Assembly: GCA_964461335.1 (NCBI GenBank)
Contig: CAYWTY010000012.1
Coordinates: 1 to 32,987, forward strand
Source of the DNA: JAKJBL01 sp964461335
Lineage (GTDB): Bacteria > Bacillota > Clostridia > Christensenellales > CAG-138
DNA: 32,987 nucleotides
Direction of reading: 5' to 3'
Each line of letters starts with the position of its first letter. The first letter of the stretch is position 1. Position numbers and translations under genes: made by a program. The notes beneath the pieces were generated by a model. That model did not search any database. It was given only the letters and a program-made list of their open reading frames with translations, and had not been told where the DNA came from. Positions 7,523 through 14,722 of the stretch are shown here, one piece after another.

Positions 7523-8377
7523 TTAGTGTTCGTTTTTAAACCCTTCTCCGTGTACCTGGGTTGCATCAGAAAGAATTGTAAAAGCGTAGGGGTCAAGTTC
7601 GCGTATGACCTTTAGAGTTGTTGAAACCTCGCTCCGCCGGGCTATTGTCATAAGCACTGATTTAGCTTCGCCAGTAAAACCACCGCGTGCAGGCAGCACT
7701 GTAACCCCCCTGCCCATTTCATGCGCAAGCCTGCTAAGGATTGCGTCTTCATGATTTGTAATAATGTATATTACTTTTGCATGGTCTACACCCTGCTGTA
7801 AAGCGTCTATTGTTTTGCTTGAGATAAAAAGAGTTACAAACGAATAAAGCGCCACTTCAATGTTGTTAAAAACAAGCGCTGCAAAAAGCACAATTGCTGC
7901 ATCAATAAGCATAAGCAGCTGCCCCATTGAAAGGCCATGGTGAAGTTTAATAAGCATCAGCCCCAAAAGGTCGGTTCCGCCTGTGCTTATACCGCGAATT
8001 AAAAGTATTCCAACCCCTGCGCCCATTACTACGCCACCCATAAGCGAAGCAAGAAGCGGGTTATTTGTATATCCTGGAAGGACTATGCTGAATATATCAA
8101 TTCCAATAGAGAGGAGACTTGTAGCTATAATTGTTTTAGCAAGAGGGCGAAGCCCCATTCTGCGCCAGGCAACAACAAAAAGCGGCATATTGAAAATGAG
8201 CATTAACATGCCTACAGGCATTTTTAAAATATGTGAAAGCGAAGTAGCAATGCCAGAAACTCCGCCTGGTGCAATGTCATTAGGTATTGTAAACACAGAA
8301 AGGCCAAGCGCGACAAGCCCGCTCCCTACAACAATTGTGAGCGCATCAAGCAAAACTCTTCCTGCTGCTTTGCGCAT
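7523..8377 (-). CDS. YitT family membrane protein (DUF2179 C-terminus)
   Basis: Integral membrane protein of the YitT/YpjC family, common in Firmicutes in several paralogues; the transported substrate or role is not established. The 284-residue protein has about five hydrophobic segments in residues 10-195, with the family pattern PGGVSGIA near residue 37 and GISTGGTDLLG near 130. The cytoplasmic DUF2179 domain covers roughly residues 220-276 (VIYIITNHEDAI then GVTVLPARGGFTG). It lies 61 bases behind the sortase gene on the same strand and may share its transcript. The ribosome site is modest (GGAAGG). Family assignment is firm; function is open. Confidence 0.88.
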   Translation of the reverse strand: MRKAAGRVLLDALTIVVGSGLVALGLSVFTIPNDIAPGGVSGIATSLSHILKMPVGMLMLIFNMPLFVVAWRRMGLRPLAKTIIATSLLSIGIDIFSIVLPGYTNNPLLASLMGGVVMGAGVGILLIRGISTGGTDLLGLMLIKLHHGLSMGQLLMLIDAAIVLFAALVFNNIEVALYSFVTLFISSKTIDALQQGVDHAKVIYIITNHEDAILSRLAHEMGRGVTVLPARGGFTGEAKSVLMTIARRSEVSTTLKVIRELDPYAFTILSDATQVHGEGFKNEH

Positions 8378-8438
8378 TTATATCAGCCTTCCGTATAAAC
8401 TGTTATGCCCCACTCAAAAGGGCTGCTAAACCCTTCTG

Positions 8439-9269
8439 CTACTGGAAGCGGCGCGCACTCACTACAAAGCGCGAGTTATCGTATTCATAGGTGCAGGTTG
8501 AGAGCGTGAGCACCTGGTCACTCGGTTTAATTGAAATGTTCGGGTCATACATGCTGTATTTTGAACCTTTTGCAAAATCAATTACATCGTTCATAACATC
8601 AGCAAAGTTTTGGTCAGAGCCAAAGCGGGTGTGGATATAGTATGGCCCGCCCGCCTGCCACACATAAGCCGTGTATACTTCCCATTTTGTTTCAACTTCA
8701 CCCCAATGCAGAGTTATTACACGGTTTTGGTCGAAAAAATTGCGCTGCTTGTAGTTGTTTAGGTCATGGAACATAGAGCCGTTTTTCATATTATGCCCAT
8801 AAATTACTAGATGTCTTTGCTGTTCAGGCTTCCCATTGCGAAAGTCCATGAAGATTGCTCCATGCTTTGAGCTTTTCTTTTCAACAGTATGGGTAAGATA
8901 GTACTCGTTATCCTGGCCGCGCACAACCGGATAATCAATTTGAGTATTCGGAATGGTAATCCAGCCAATAACATCGCTGTTAACGTCTTGGTACTCTAGG
9001 TATGGGCGGGGCGGCGGCAGCACATCATCAGGCTCTGCAACACCGTCAAGTTCTTCAAGTGAAATTGCAGGCACATCTAAAGCGCTTGATGCAGGCGGCA
9101 TTTCCGGTGCAGGTTCAAGCTCGGCAGTAGGTGTAGGCAAAGGCAAAGGGGCAGATGGCTCAGGCGTATTCGTATTAAAACCGGGGAGCTCCCTTTTAGC
9201 GCACCCGAAAATAAGCACAGCAAGGCTGAGCAAAAGCACAATTCTTAATGTAGTAAAATATTTTTTCAT
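8439..9269 (-). CDS. Class B-like sortase with a lipoprotein-type N-terminus
   Basis: Cysteine transpeptidase that in its family attaches proteins to peptidoglycan or joins pilins. The catalytic set is visible: H159 in YGHNM, C259 in TLSTC and R267 in NSRFV. The segment DVIGWITIPNTQIDYPV is typical of the class B group. The N-terminus is a short hydrophobic helix ending in LIFGC (C23), a possible lipobox, followed by a 60-residue Pro/Glu-rich linker. Most sortases keep an uncleaved membrane anchor, so lipid anchoring would be unusual. I chose the second ATG because GAGGAG lies 8 bases before it and only 2 bases before the first. No LPxTG-like substrate is encoded in the window. Confidence 0.9.
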   Translation of the reverse strand: MKKYFTTLRIVLLLSLAVLIFGCAKRELPGFNTNTPEPSAPLPLPTPTAELEPAPEMPPASSALDVPAISLEELDGVAEPDDVLPPPRPYLEYQDVNSDVIGWITIPNTQIDYPVVRGQDNEYYLTHTVEKKSSKHGAIFMDFRNGKPEQQRHLVIYGHNMKNGSMFHDLNNYKQRNFFDQNRVITLHWGEVETKWEVYTAYVWQAGGPYYIHTRFGSDQNFADVMNDVIDFAKGSKYSMYDPNISIKPSDQVLTLSTCTYEYDNSRFVVSARRFQ

Positions 9270-9292
9270 GCACATTTCTCCTCTACATTTAC

Positions 9293-9321
9293 ATTGTAGC
9301 GTTACTCCGCCTTGTCCACAA
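9293..9321 (-). promoter_or_regulatory. Probable promoter of the sortase gene
   Basis: On the minus strand, TTGTGG (9316-9321) and TACAAT (9293-9298) are 17 bases apart, with the start codon about 25 bases beyond the -10 box. The -35 match is only fair. Confidence 0.5.
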
Positions 9322-9379
9322 GATTAAGACGCTTATTTTACGGTTTCGCCATACTTGGCAATAACCTGCAAATTAAAAC

Positions 9380-9420
9380 TTGAAACATAAAGCGAGCCGA
9401 TACCTAACCTATCAGCTCGC
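9380..9420 (-). terminator. Intrinsic terminator of the MsmX-type ATPase gene
   Basis: On the minus strand, GCGAGCTGATA pairs with TATCGGCTCGC over 11 positions, including one U-G pair, and is followed by TTTATGTTT. On the plus strand the same position is a C-A mismatch, which marks the minus strand as the functional one. It starts about 20 bases after the stop codon. Confidence 0.8.
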
Positions 9421-9440
9421 ATAATTGCGCTGTGTTTTAT

Positions 9441-10559
9441 TTATAGAAGGTTCTTTTCTGATGCAGGGTCAAATATATGCATCAGGTTGCTCGGGAAAGT
9501 GAAGCTTATATAATGCGAATGCCCGGGCTCAACCTTGTAAGCCCCGTAATAGTCCGCTGCCTGCATGCGGATAACGATATTTGTTTCAACTGCTATTGCA
9601 TGCAGATATACCTCGCTGCCCATCATTTCCGCAACATCCACCTGTGCGCTAATGCTGTTTTCTGCTCCCTCTGGCACTGTTAAAATATGCTCAGGGCGAA
9701 TTCCGAGAATAATCTCCTGCGCCTGCTGGGATTTGGCTTTTAGCTCTTGCTGCTGTTGCTCTGTTAGCGGAAGCTTAACCCCTCCCACCTCTACAACATA
9801 GTTGCCGCTATAAATTTCAAGCCTTGCAGGGAGGAAGTTCATTTGCGGGGTCCCTATAAAGCCGGCTACAAAGAGGTTTGCGGGCATGTTGAAAACATGC
9901 TGGGGTGTTCCGATTTGCTGGATAAACCCATCTTTCATTATTACTATTCTATCGCCCAATGTCATGGCTTCCATTTGGTCATGTGTAACATATATAAACG
10001 TTGTGTTGATGCGCTGGCGCAGCTTGATAAGCTCTGCGCGCATTTGGTTTCTAAGCTTGGCGTCAAGGTTGCTAAGAGGTTCATCCATTAAAAAGACCTG
10101 GGGCTCGCGCACTATTGCGCGGCCTATTGCAACCCGCTGGCGCTGCCCGCCGGAAAGCGCCTTTGGTTTGCGCTTAAAAAGCTCGGTTATCCCGAGAATT
10201 TCGGCTGCTTCACGGACTTTTTCGTCTATCTGCGCTTTGGGCACCTTCCTGAGTTTAAGCGCAAACGCCATGTTCTCGTATACTGTCATGTGCGGGTAGA
10301 GCGCATAGTTTTGGAAGACCATTGCAATATCTCTATCTTTTGGGGGGACATCATTTACGAGCCTGTCGCCTATATAGAGCTCGCCAGCTGTAATTTCTTC
10401 AAGGCCTGCGACCATTCTTAAGGTTGTGGATTTGCCGCAGCCGCTTGGCCCGACAAGCACAATAAATTCCTTATCCTCAATATTGAGCGAGAACTCCTCT
10501 ACTGCTACAACATCTTCGTCGTAGACCTTCCTGATGTTTTTAAACGTTACATTAGCCAT
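9441..10559 (-). CDS. msmX: Orphan sugar ABC transporter ATPase, MsmX/UgpC type
   Basis: Nucleotide-binding subunit that powers carbohydrate importers of the CUT1 family from the cytoplasmic face. The 372-residue protein has Walker A GPSGCGKST (37-45), a Q-loop at Q83, the signature LSGGQRQR (135-142), Walker B FLMDEP (156-161), the switch H193, and a C-terminal OB/TOBE regulatory domain from about 235. No permease or binding-protein genes are adjacent. In B. subtilis the related MsmX is likewise encoded alone and serves several sugar transporters, so a shared ATPase is the likely role here. The ribosome site is weak (AGGGC and GAAAGA). It is preceded by a long structured leader and closed by its own terminator. 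Confidence 0.92.
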   Translation of the reverse strand: MANVTFKNIRKVYDEDVVAVEEFSLNIEDKEFIVLVGPSGCGKSTTLRMVAGLEEITAGELYIGDRLVNDVPPKDRDIAMVFQNYALYPHMTVYENMAFALKLRKVPKAQIDEKVREAAEILGITELFKRKPKALSGGQRQRVAIGRAIVREPQVFLMDEPLSNLDAKLRNQMRAELIKLRQRINTTFIYVTHDQMEAMTLGDRIVIMKDGFIQQIGTPQHVFNMPANLFVAGFIGTPQMNFLPARLEIYSGNYVVEVGGVKLPLTEQQQQELKAKSQQAQEIILGIRPEHILTVPEGAENSISAQVDVAEMMGSEVYLHAIAVETNIVIRMQAADYYGAYKVEPGHSHYISFTFPSNLMHIFDPASEKNLL

Positions 10560-10566
10560 TCTTTCA

Positions 10567-10770
10567 GCCCTAAAGGGCGCAGCCTCCGCTAACCGCCCCT
10601 CTCGCCAACGCCCGCATATGTGGCGAAGGCATTACGGCAGGTCTCCACTCTGCCGCACCGCAGGCTCTGCGGGTTAACAAGCCTCCTTCTTTTGCATATG
10701 CACGCTATTTTGTGGAGTAGCGCGCTTTAGCAGTTTTATTAGGGCAAAGCGTCTGTTTCAAATTAAACAG
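10567..10770 (-). promoter_or_regulatory. Hairpin-rich 5' leader of the msmX-like gene
   Basis: The gap between the two divergent genes is about 400 bases, and half of it is this leader on the minus strand. From the promoter towards the gene it holds: CTGTTT/AAACAG (10753-10770), CCGCAG/CTGCGG with a 3-base loop (10658-10672), CGGCAG/CTGCCG (10635-10655), TCGCCA/TGGCGA (10602-10626), and then two alternative stems, GGGCG/CGCCC (10575-10598) or GCCC-TTTA-GGGC (10567-10578). The last two share bases and the second sits just before the start codon, so one could expose or hide the ribosome site. It matches no riboswitch class I recognise. Confidence 0.45.
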
Positions 10771-10781
10771 CTTATAGTGTG

Positions 10782-10809
10782 AGTATAGCAGATAAGGGCG
10801 CAAGAACAA
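10782..10809 (-). promoter_or_regulatory. Probable promoter of the msmX-like gene
   Basis: On the minus strand, TTGTTC (10804-10809) and TATACT (10782-10787) are 16 bases apart. This would give a 5' untranslated leader of about 215 bases. Confidence 0.55.
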
Positions 10810-10888
10810 AGTATCAGTCTTGGCATTTTCAACTCAGGTATTGGCAGATACACGCTTTATGCTAATGTCTAAATATTACAGCTATATA

Positions 10889-10918
10889 TTGTGCTATTTT
10901 GCGCATACATGTTATACT
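10889..10918 (+). promoter_or_regulatory. Probable promoter of moaA
   Basis: TTGTGC (10889-10894) and TATACT (10913-10918) are separated by 18 bases, about 40 bases before the moaA start. It diverges from the msmX promoter. Confidence 0.55.
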
Positions 10919-10956
10919 TGCCCAAGAACAAGTGCTGCATAAGGAGGATTAGGGGT

Positions 10957-11907
10957 TTGATAGACTGCGCAGGCCGCAACATTGAATACTTGCGGCTCTC
11001 ATTAACGCAAAGGTGTAACTTAAAGTGCACTTACTGCAGAGCGGCAGAAGGGATATGCCCTAAGAATGATGAGCTTAGCGCAGCTGAGTTTGGGCGGCTT
11101 GTAAAGCTTCTTGCAAAACTCGGCATAAAGAAGGTTAGGCTCACAGGTGGCGAACCAATGCTCAGGCGCGACCTGCTCGAAATTATTAGCAGTATACGTG
11201 CAATAGAGGGAATTTCTGAAATCACAATGACAACTAACGCTCAATACCTTTTAGGCCAAGCAGCTGCGCTTAAAAAGGCAGGCTTAAGCAGGCTTAATAT
11301 AAGCATTGATTCCCTTGAAAAAGAGCGTTACAAAAACCTTACAGGCGGCGGCGATGTTGAGAAGGTGCTTCTTGGCATTGATGAAGCGATTGCTGCAGGC
11401 TTAGTGCCGCTAAAGCTCAATACTGTGCTTATGCGCGGAATAAATGATGATGAAATAGATGCACTCATTTTGCTCGCTAAGGACAGGCCGCTTGATATCC
11501 GCTTTATTGAGTTAATGCCATTGGGCAACGGGGAATGTTCAAAGCTTAGAATTAGCTCTTCTGAAATATTAAATAGCCGCCCATGGCTAATACCCATAAG
11601 CCCAAGATATATAAGCCAGCCATCGGTTGACTATACAGCGCAGGGGTTCAAAGGCAGAGTTGGTTTAATAAGCCCTATTACAAACAGCTTTTGCGCAAAA
11701 TGCAACCGTGTGCGTATAATGAGCGACGGTATGCTACGCCCCTGCTTGGGGCATGACTACGAAGTTTCTCTCACAAATGCGCTAAAGGGAACAGATGAGG
11801 AACTGCTTGAGACTATGCGCAGCGCAATTTACAACAAGCCCTCAGAGCATGATTTTTGCGGGCATGGGTTTGTTTCACAAAAAAATATGAGCAAAATCGG
11901 GGGGTAA
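10957..11907 (+). CDS. moaA: GTP 3',8-cyclase MoaA (radical SAM)
   Basis: First enzyme of molybdenum-cofactor synthesis, rearranging GTP to 3',8-cyclo-GTP. From the chosen TTG the protein has 316 residues. The radical-SAM cluster ligands are C20, C24 and C27 (CNLKCTYC), the second cluster ligands C246, C249 and C263, and the C-terminus ends in the conserved Gly-Gly. The TTG is preferred because AAGGAGG lies 9 bases upstream and the protein then begins IDCAGRNIEYLRLS, as MoaA proteins do; longer in-frame starts run into the promoter. A MOSC gene follows one base after the stop. moaC, moaE, mogA and moeA are not in the window. Confidence 0.95.
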   Translation: MIDCAGRNIEYLRLSLTQRCNLKCTYCRAAEGICPKNDELSAAEFGRLVKLLAKLGIKKVRLTGGEPMLRRDLLEIISSIRAIEGISEITMTTNAQYLLGQAAALKKAGLSRLNISIDSLEKERYKNLTGGGDVEKVLLGIDEAIAAGLVPLKLNTVLMRGINDDEIDALILLAKDRPLDIRFIELMPLGNGECSKLRISSSEILNSRPWLIPISPRYISQPSVDYTAQGFKGRVGLISPITNSFCAKCNRVRIMSDGMLRPCLGHDYEVSLTNALKGTDEELLETMRSAIYNKPSEHDFCGHGFVSQKNMSKIGG

Positions 11908-11908
11908 T

Positions 11909-12346
11909 ATGGCAAGCGTTTTATCCGTTAATATCAGCAGCACAAAGGGCGTATGCAAGGAAGCTGTTAATGAGGCAAAGCTTATTAAAAACTTTGGGCT
12001 TGAGGGCGATGCCCATTCGGGCGATTGGCACAGGCAACTTAGCCTTCTTGCGCAGGAAAGCGTTGATAAGCTTACTGCGCTTGGTGCAGGTGAGCTAAAA
12101 CCGGGAATATTTGCTGAAAACATAAGAACTGAAGGGCTTGTTCTGCACACCCTTCCCATAGGCACGAAACTTAAGCTTGGCGAGTGTATAGTCGAAGTCA
12201 CCCAAATAGGCAAGGAGTGCCATAAGCATTGCGAAGTATATCAAAGAGTCGGCCAATGCATTATGCCGCTTGAAGGGATCTTTGTTAAAGTACTTGAGGG
12301 AGGCGTTGTGCGCCCCAAAGATTCAATAGTTCTGCTTAATGGCTGA
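11909..12346 (+). CDS. MOSC domain protein
   Basis: A 145-residue stand-alone MOSC domain, the sulfur-carrier fold related to the C-terminus of molybdenum-cofactor sulfurase. Visible family features are GLEGDAHSGDWHRQLSLL (residues 30-47), GIFAENI (66-72) and QIGKECHKHC (99-108) with the conserved cysteine C104. Coupling to moaA by a single-base gap supports a role in molybdenum-cofactor handling, such as sulfuration or cofactor delivery, but the exact reaction is unknown. In clostridia, similar domains are often fused to or placed beside MogA-type proteins. GGGGGG at the end of moaA serves as ribosome site. Confidence 0.9.
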   Translation: MASVLSVNISSTKGVCKEAVNEAKLIKNFGLEGDAHSGDWHRQLSLLAQESVDKLTALGAGELKPGIFAENIRTEGLVLHTLPIGTKLKLGECIVEVTQIGKECHKHCEVYQRVGQCIMPLEGIFVKVLEGGVVRPKDSIVLLNG

Positions 12347-12389
12347 CTAATGAGCGCATCTTTATATGAGGATACTGTACGCAAGGCAG

Positions 12390-12436
12390 ATGCAGCCTGC
12401 ATATAGTAGAGCAGGCGCATTATAAGCATTGCGCCT
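12390..12436 (+). repeat. Two inverted repeats before the amidase gene
   Basis: ATGCAG-C-CTGCAT at 12390-12402 and AGGCGCA/TGCGCCT with a 10-base loop at 12413-12436. The second ends 13 bases before the AAGGAGG of the next gene. Neither has a U-run, so they may be a leader structure or an operator rather than a terminator of the moaA-MOSC pair. Confidence 0.4.
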
Positions 12437-12464
12437 ATGCAATTCATATAAGGAGGCGTGCGCT

Positions 12465-13199
12465 TTGCCATTCATTTACCTTAGCCCTTCAACACAGGAA
12501 TCGAACACATACATAACAGGTGGCAGCGAGGAGTATTGGATGAACCTTCTTGCTGACGAGCTTGAACCTTATTTGGCTGCAAACCATATAAGCTTTGAGC
12601 GCAACACCCCGCAAATGACTGCTGCTTCCTCAATCCGTGCTTCAAATGCAGGCAATTTTCAAATGCATTTAGCGCTTCACTCAAACGCAGCACCGCCAAA
12701 CCGAAGCGGACAGGTACGCGGCTCCGACATTTATTACTACCCAACAAGCGTGCAGGGGCAGCGTGCAGCCAACTATGTTGCCTCACGCATACGAGAGATT
12801 TACCCTCTTCCCGACCTTGTGCGCGCAATACCTACAACAAGCATTGGTGAGGCAAGGCAACCTAAAGCGCCTTCGGTCTTTGTAGAAATTGCATACCACG
12901 ACAACATTGAAGATGCAACTTGGATTACAGAAAACCTTAATGCAATTGCCGCAGCTATCGCACAGGGGCTTGTTGATTATTTCGGCACTACATTTGCTTG
13001 GCCTGTTAAACAGAGAATAGGCACAGTAACCCTTACGAACGGCACTTTGAATATCAGGAGCGAGCCAAATACAAGCTCCCCAGTAGTTGCAAGCGCAGCA
13101 AACGGCGACCAAATTCTAATAGTCGGTGAAATTGGAGATTGGTATTCAGTAAAGTTTGGCAATATACCCGGGTTTGCAAGCAAAGCATATATACGCTGA
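12465..13199 (+). CDS. N-acetylmuramoyl-L-alanine amidase-like protein with SH3b domain
   Basis: Predicted peptidoglycan amidase that cuts the bond between MurNAc and the stem peptide. The TTG start is set by AAGGAGG 8 bases upstream, giving 244 residues. Residues 1-175 resemble the Amidase_3 zinc fold: LALHSNAAP carries the metal histidine H72 and SVFVEIAYHD the catalytic-type glutamate E141. The canonical first GHGG zinc motif is missing; the N-terminus reads YLSPSTQESN, a variant I recall from clostridial proteins. Residues 183-244 form a bacterial SH3 domain. There is no signal peptide, so export would need lysis, a phage-like route or a role inside the sporulating mother cell. Amidase activity is inferred, not certain. 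Confidence 0.8.
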   Translation: MPFIYLSPSTQESNTYITGGSEEYWMNLLADELEPYLAANHISFERNTPQMTAASSIRASNAGNFQMHLALHSNAAPPNRSGQVRGSDIYYYPTSVQGQRAANYVASRIREIYPLPDLVRAIPTTSIGEARQPKAPSVFVEIAYHDNIEDATWITENLNAIAAAIAQGLVDYFGTTFAWPVKQRIGTVTLTNGTLNIRSEPNTSSPVVASAANGDQILIVGEIGDWYSVKFGNIPGFASKAYIR

Positions 13200-13364
13200 C
13201 CCACAACCCACCGTAGGGGCGGATACAATCCGCCCGCATAACCCACAACACCGTAGGGGCGGAAGTTTTCCGCCCGCCTAACCCACAACCCACCGCAGGG
13301 GCGGATACAATCCGCCCGCATAACCCAAAACCCACCGTAGGGGCGGATACAATCCGCCCGCATA
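13199..13364 (+). repeat. Four tandem 42-bp hairpin repeats
   Basis: Four head-to-tail units occupy 13199-13240, 13241-13280, 13281-13322 and 13323-13364 (42, 40, 42 and 42 bases). Each has an ACCCACAACCCACC-like lead, GTAGGGGCGGAT, a 3-base loop, then ATCCGCCCGCATA. GGGCGGAT pairs with ATCCGCCC. In copy 2 the stem reads GGGCGGAA/TTCCGCCC, so both arms changed together and pairing is kept. The array fills the gap between the amidase and cobO genes and ends just before the cobO ribosome site. It has the look of a genome-wide intergenic palindrome family; that needs the whole genome to confirm. There are no unique spacers, so it is not CRISPR. Confidence 0.93.
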
Positions 13365-13387
13365 ACCTTTTACAAAGGAGGACGCAA

Positions 13388-13939
13388 ATGGACAAAAACA
13401 CAGCAACCCCCCAATTCAAGGGGCTGGTGCATATTTATTGCGGCAGCGGAAAAGGCAAAACCTCAGCTGCGCTTGGGCTTGGCCTGCGCGCATGCGGCAG
13501 GGGGTTTAAGGTGCTGCTTGTGCGCTTCCTTAAGGATGAACACAGCGGAGAACTTGCAGCAATAGAAAAGCTTGATTGCTTTAGCGTGATTAAGGCGCCT
13601 AAGTCCCTTCCCTTTACCTGGAACATGAGCGAGAAAGACAAATCGGAATATGCAGCTTACGCAAAGAACATGTTTGAAAGCGCACTTTGCAGAGTTAATA
13701 ACAATGAATGCGACTTGCTAATTCTTGATGAGGCTTGTGCTGCAGCAGAATACGGAATGCTTGATAAAAAAGCGGTTGCCGTGTTTTTAAAAAACCGCCC
13801 AACATCACTTGAAGTTGTGCTAACAGGCAGAAACCCCCCTGAAGAATGGGTTGAACTTGCAGACTATGTTTCGGAAATTCGCTGCATTAAACACCCATTT
13901 GAACACGGCATAGGCCAGCGAGAAGGGATAGAGTATTAG
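13388..13939 (+). CDS. cobO: Corrinoid adenosyltransferase (CobA/CobO/BtuR type)
   Basis: ATP:cob(I)alamin adenosyltransferase that makes the adenosyl form of the corrinoid cofactor. The 183-residue protein has the P-loop GSGKGKTS (19-26), the strand KVLLVRFLKD (41-50), a Walker B-like DLLILDEACAA, and the family ending with TGRNPPEEWVELADYVSE. AAAGGAGG precedes the ATG by 5 bases. No other cobalamin genes are nearby and there is no cobalamin riboswitch upstream, only the repeat array. The gene may therefore serve salvage of corrinoids rather than de novo synthesis; that is inference. Confidence 0.94.
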   Translation: MDKNTATPQFKGLVHIYCGSGKGKTSAALGLGLRACGRGFKVLLVRFLKDEHSGELAAIEKLDCFSVIKAPKSLPFTWNMSEKDKSEYAAYAKNMFESALCRVNNNECDLLILDEACAAAEYGMLDKKAVAVFLKNRPTSLEVVLTGRNPPEEWVELADYVSEIRCIKHPFEHGIGQREGIEY

Positions 13940-13951
13940 GTAGGGGCGGAT
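13940..13951 (+). repeat. Left half of the hairpin repeat
   Basis: GTAGGGGCGGAT starts at the base after the cobO stop and equals the left arm of the units at 13199-13364. The matching right arm is not next to it but about 740 bases further on, beyond the next gene. Confidence 0.75.
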
Positions 13952-13973
13952 TATTTTAATACGGGGTATAATT

Positions 13974-14669
13974 ATGAAAATCGTAATAATAAACGGAACA
14001 CCAATTCATGGCGTTACATATCACATGAAAACGCTATTTTTAGACCAGTTAAAAGGTGATAACCAGATTATCGAATTTTATCCAAATGATATCCCACCGT
14101 TTTGCGAAGGCTGTAAAAACTGCTTTTTAAATGGCGAAGAAAAGTGCCCCCATTACGCAAGCGTAAATGCCATTTGGAGTGCAATGCTTGAAGCAGACTT
14201 GTTGGTTTTCGCTTATCCTGTCTATGCACTTCGTGCGCCGGCCTCTATCAAATCATTGCTTGACCACCTTTGCGTCCATTGGATGGTACACCGTCCCGAA
14301 CCCAAAATCTTTGAGAAAACAGCAGTTATCATTACGAACAGCGTTGGTGCACCAAATGGATCTGCGCAGAAGGATGTTAGAACAAGCCTATCTTGGTTAG
14401 GTGTTTCAAAAATATATACCTGCGGTGCTGGCATGATGGGCGATATCTTTATAAATAAAATGAGCAAAAAGCATAAAGAAATGCTTTCAAGGAAAATGTG
14501 CAAGCTTGCTGACAAAGTATCCGATATAGAGCCGCGCAAGCGAAAAAGCTTAAAAGTTAATCTATTTTTTTCTATGTGCAAGCTTCAACATCAAATGGTG
14601 CTAAAATCAGAGGCACAACCCAGCCTTGACAATCAGCATTACATTGATAATGGTTGGATAAAACGATAG
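13974..14669 (+). CDS. Flavodoxin-like NAD(P)H-dependent oxidoreductase
   Basis: Predicted FMN-binding reductase of the NADPH-dependent FMN reductase / iron-sulfur flavoprotein group. The 231-residue protein begins KIVIINGTPIHGVT, a flavodoxin-type phosphate loop. It has four cysteines in CEGCKNC and KCPHY (C44, C47, C50, C58), the spacing seen in cluster-binding flavoproteins. FAYPVYALRAPASIKSLLDH is the conserved flavin-contact region. The substrate cannot be told from the sequence. The start has only a weak GGGG ribosome site. Codon choice looks less GC-rich than in the pyr genes. The two halves of the hairpin repeat flank the gene, which suggests it was inserted. Confidence 0.82.
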   Translation: MKIVIINGTPIHGVTYHMKTLFLDQLKGDNQIIEFYPNDIPPFCEGCKNCFLNGEEKCPHYASVNAIWSAMLEADLLVFAYPVYALRAPASIKSLLDHLCVHWMVHRPEPKIFEKTAVIITNSVGAPNGSAQKDVRTSLSWLGVSKIYTCGAGMMGDIFINKMSKKHKEMLSRKMCKLADKVSDIEPRKRKSLKVNLFFSMCKLQHQMVLKSEAQPSLDNQHYIDNGWIKR

Positions 14670-14691
14670 AGATACGGGACTGCCGCATAAC

Positions 14692-14706
14692 ACAATCCGC
14701 CCGCAT
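14692..14706 (+). repeat. Right half of the hairpin repeat
   Basis: ACAATCCGCCCGCAT equals the loop and right arm of the units at 13199-13364. It lies after the flavoprotein gene and just before the GNAT gene. A further degenerate unit end, CCGCATAAC, abuts it on the left at 14683-14691. Confidence 0.72.
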
Positions 14707-14722
14707 GAAATCAGGGGGAACA

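Noticed and set aside
7983..8429. A 148-codon frame antisense to the YitT-family gene
   Set aside because: Opposite strand holds a clear membrane-protein gene; no ribosome site precedes this frame.
10572..10680. A 35-codon TTG-start reading frame in the msmX leader on the minus strand
   Set aside because: It has an AGGAGG nearby, but its composition follows the GC-rich hairpins and no conserved pattern is visible.
10820..10956. Molybdenum-cofactor riboswitch before moaA
   Set aside because: The leader after the likely promoter is only about 30 bases and shows no matching structure.
13199..13364. CRISPR array
   Set aside because: Units are tandem palindromes with no unique spacers between them and no cas genes nearby.
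13199..13387. Cobalamin riboswitch before the adenosyltransferase gene
   Set aside because: The hairpins are the four repeat units; no B12-box-like conserved core is present.
12977..13419. Minus-strand reading frames across the repeat array with repeated protein motifs
   Set aside because: The repetition comes from reading the DNA repeat in a frame; no ribosome site or promoter supports a gene.
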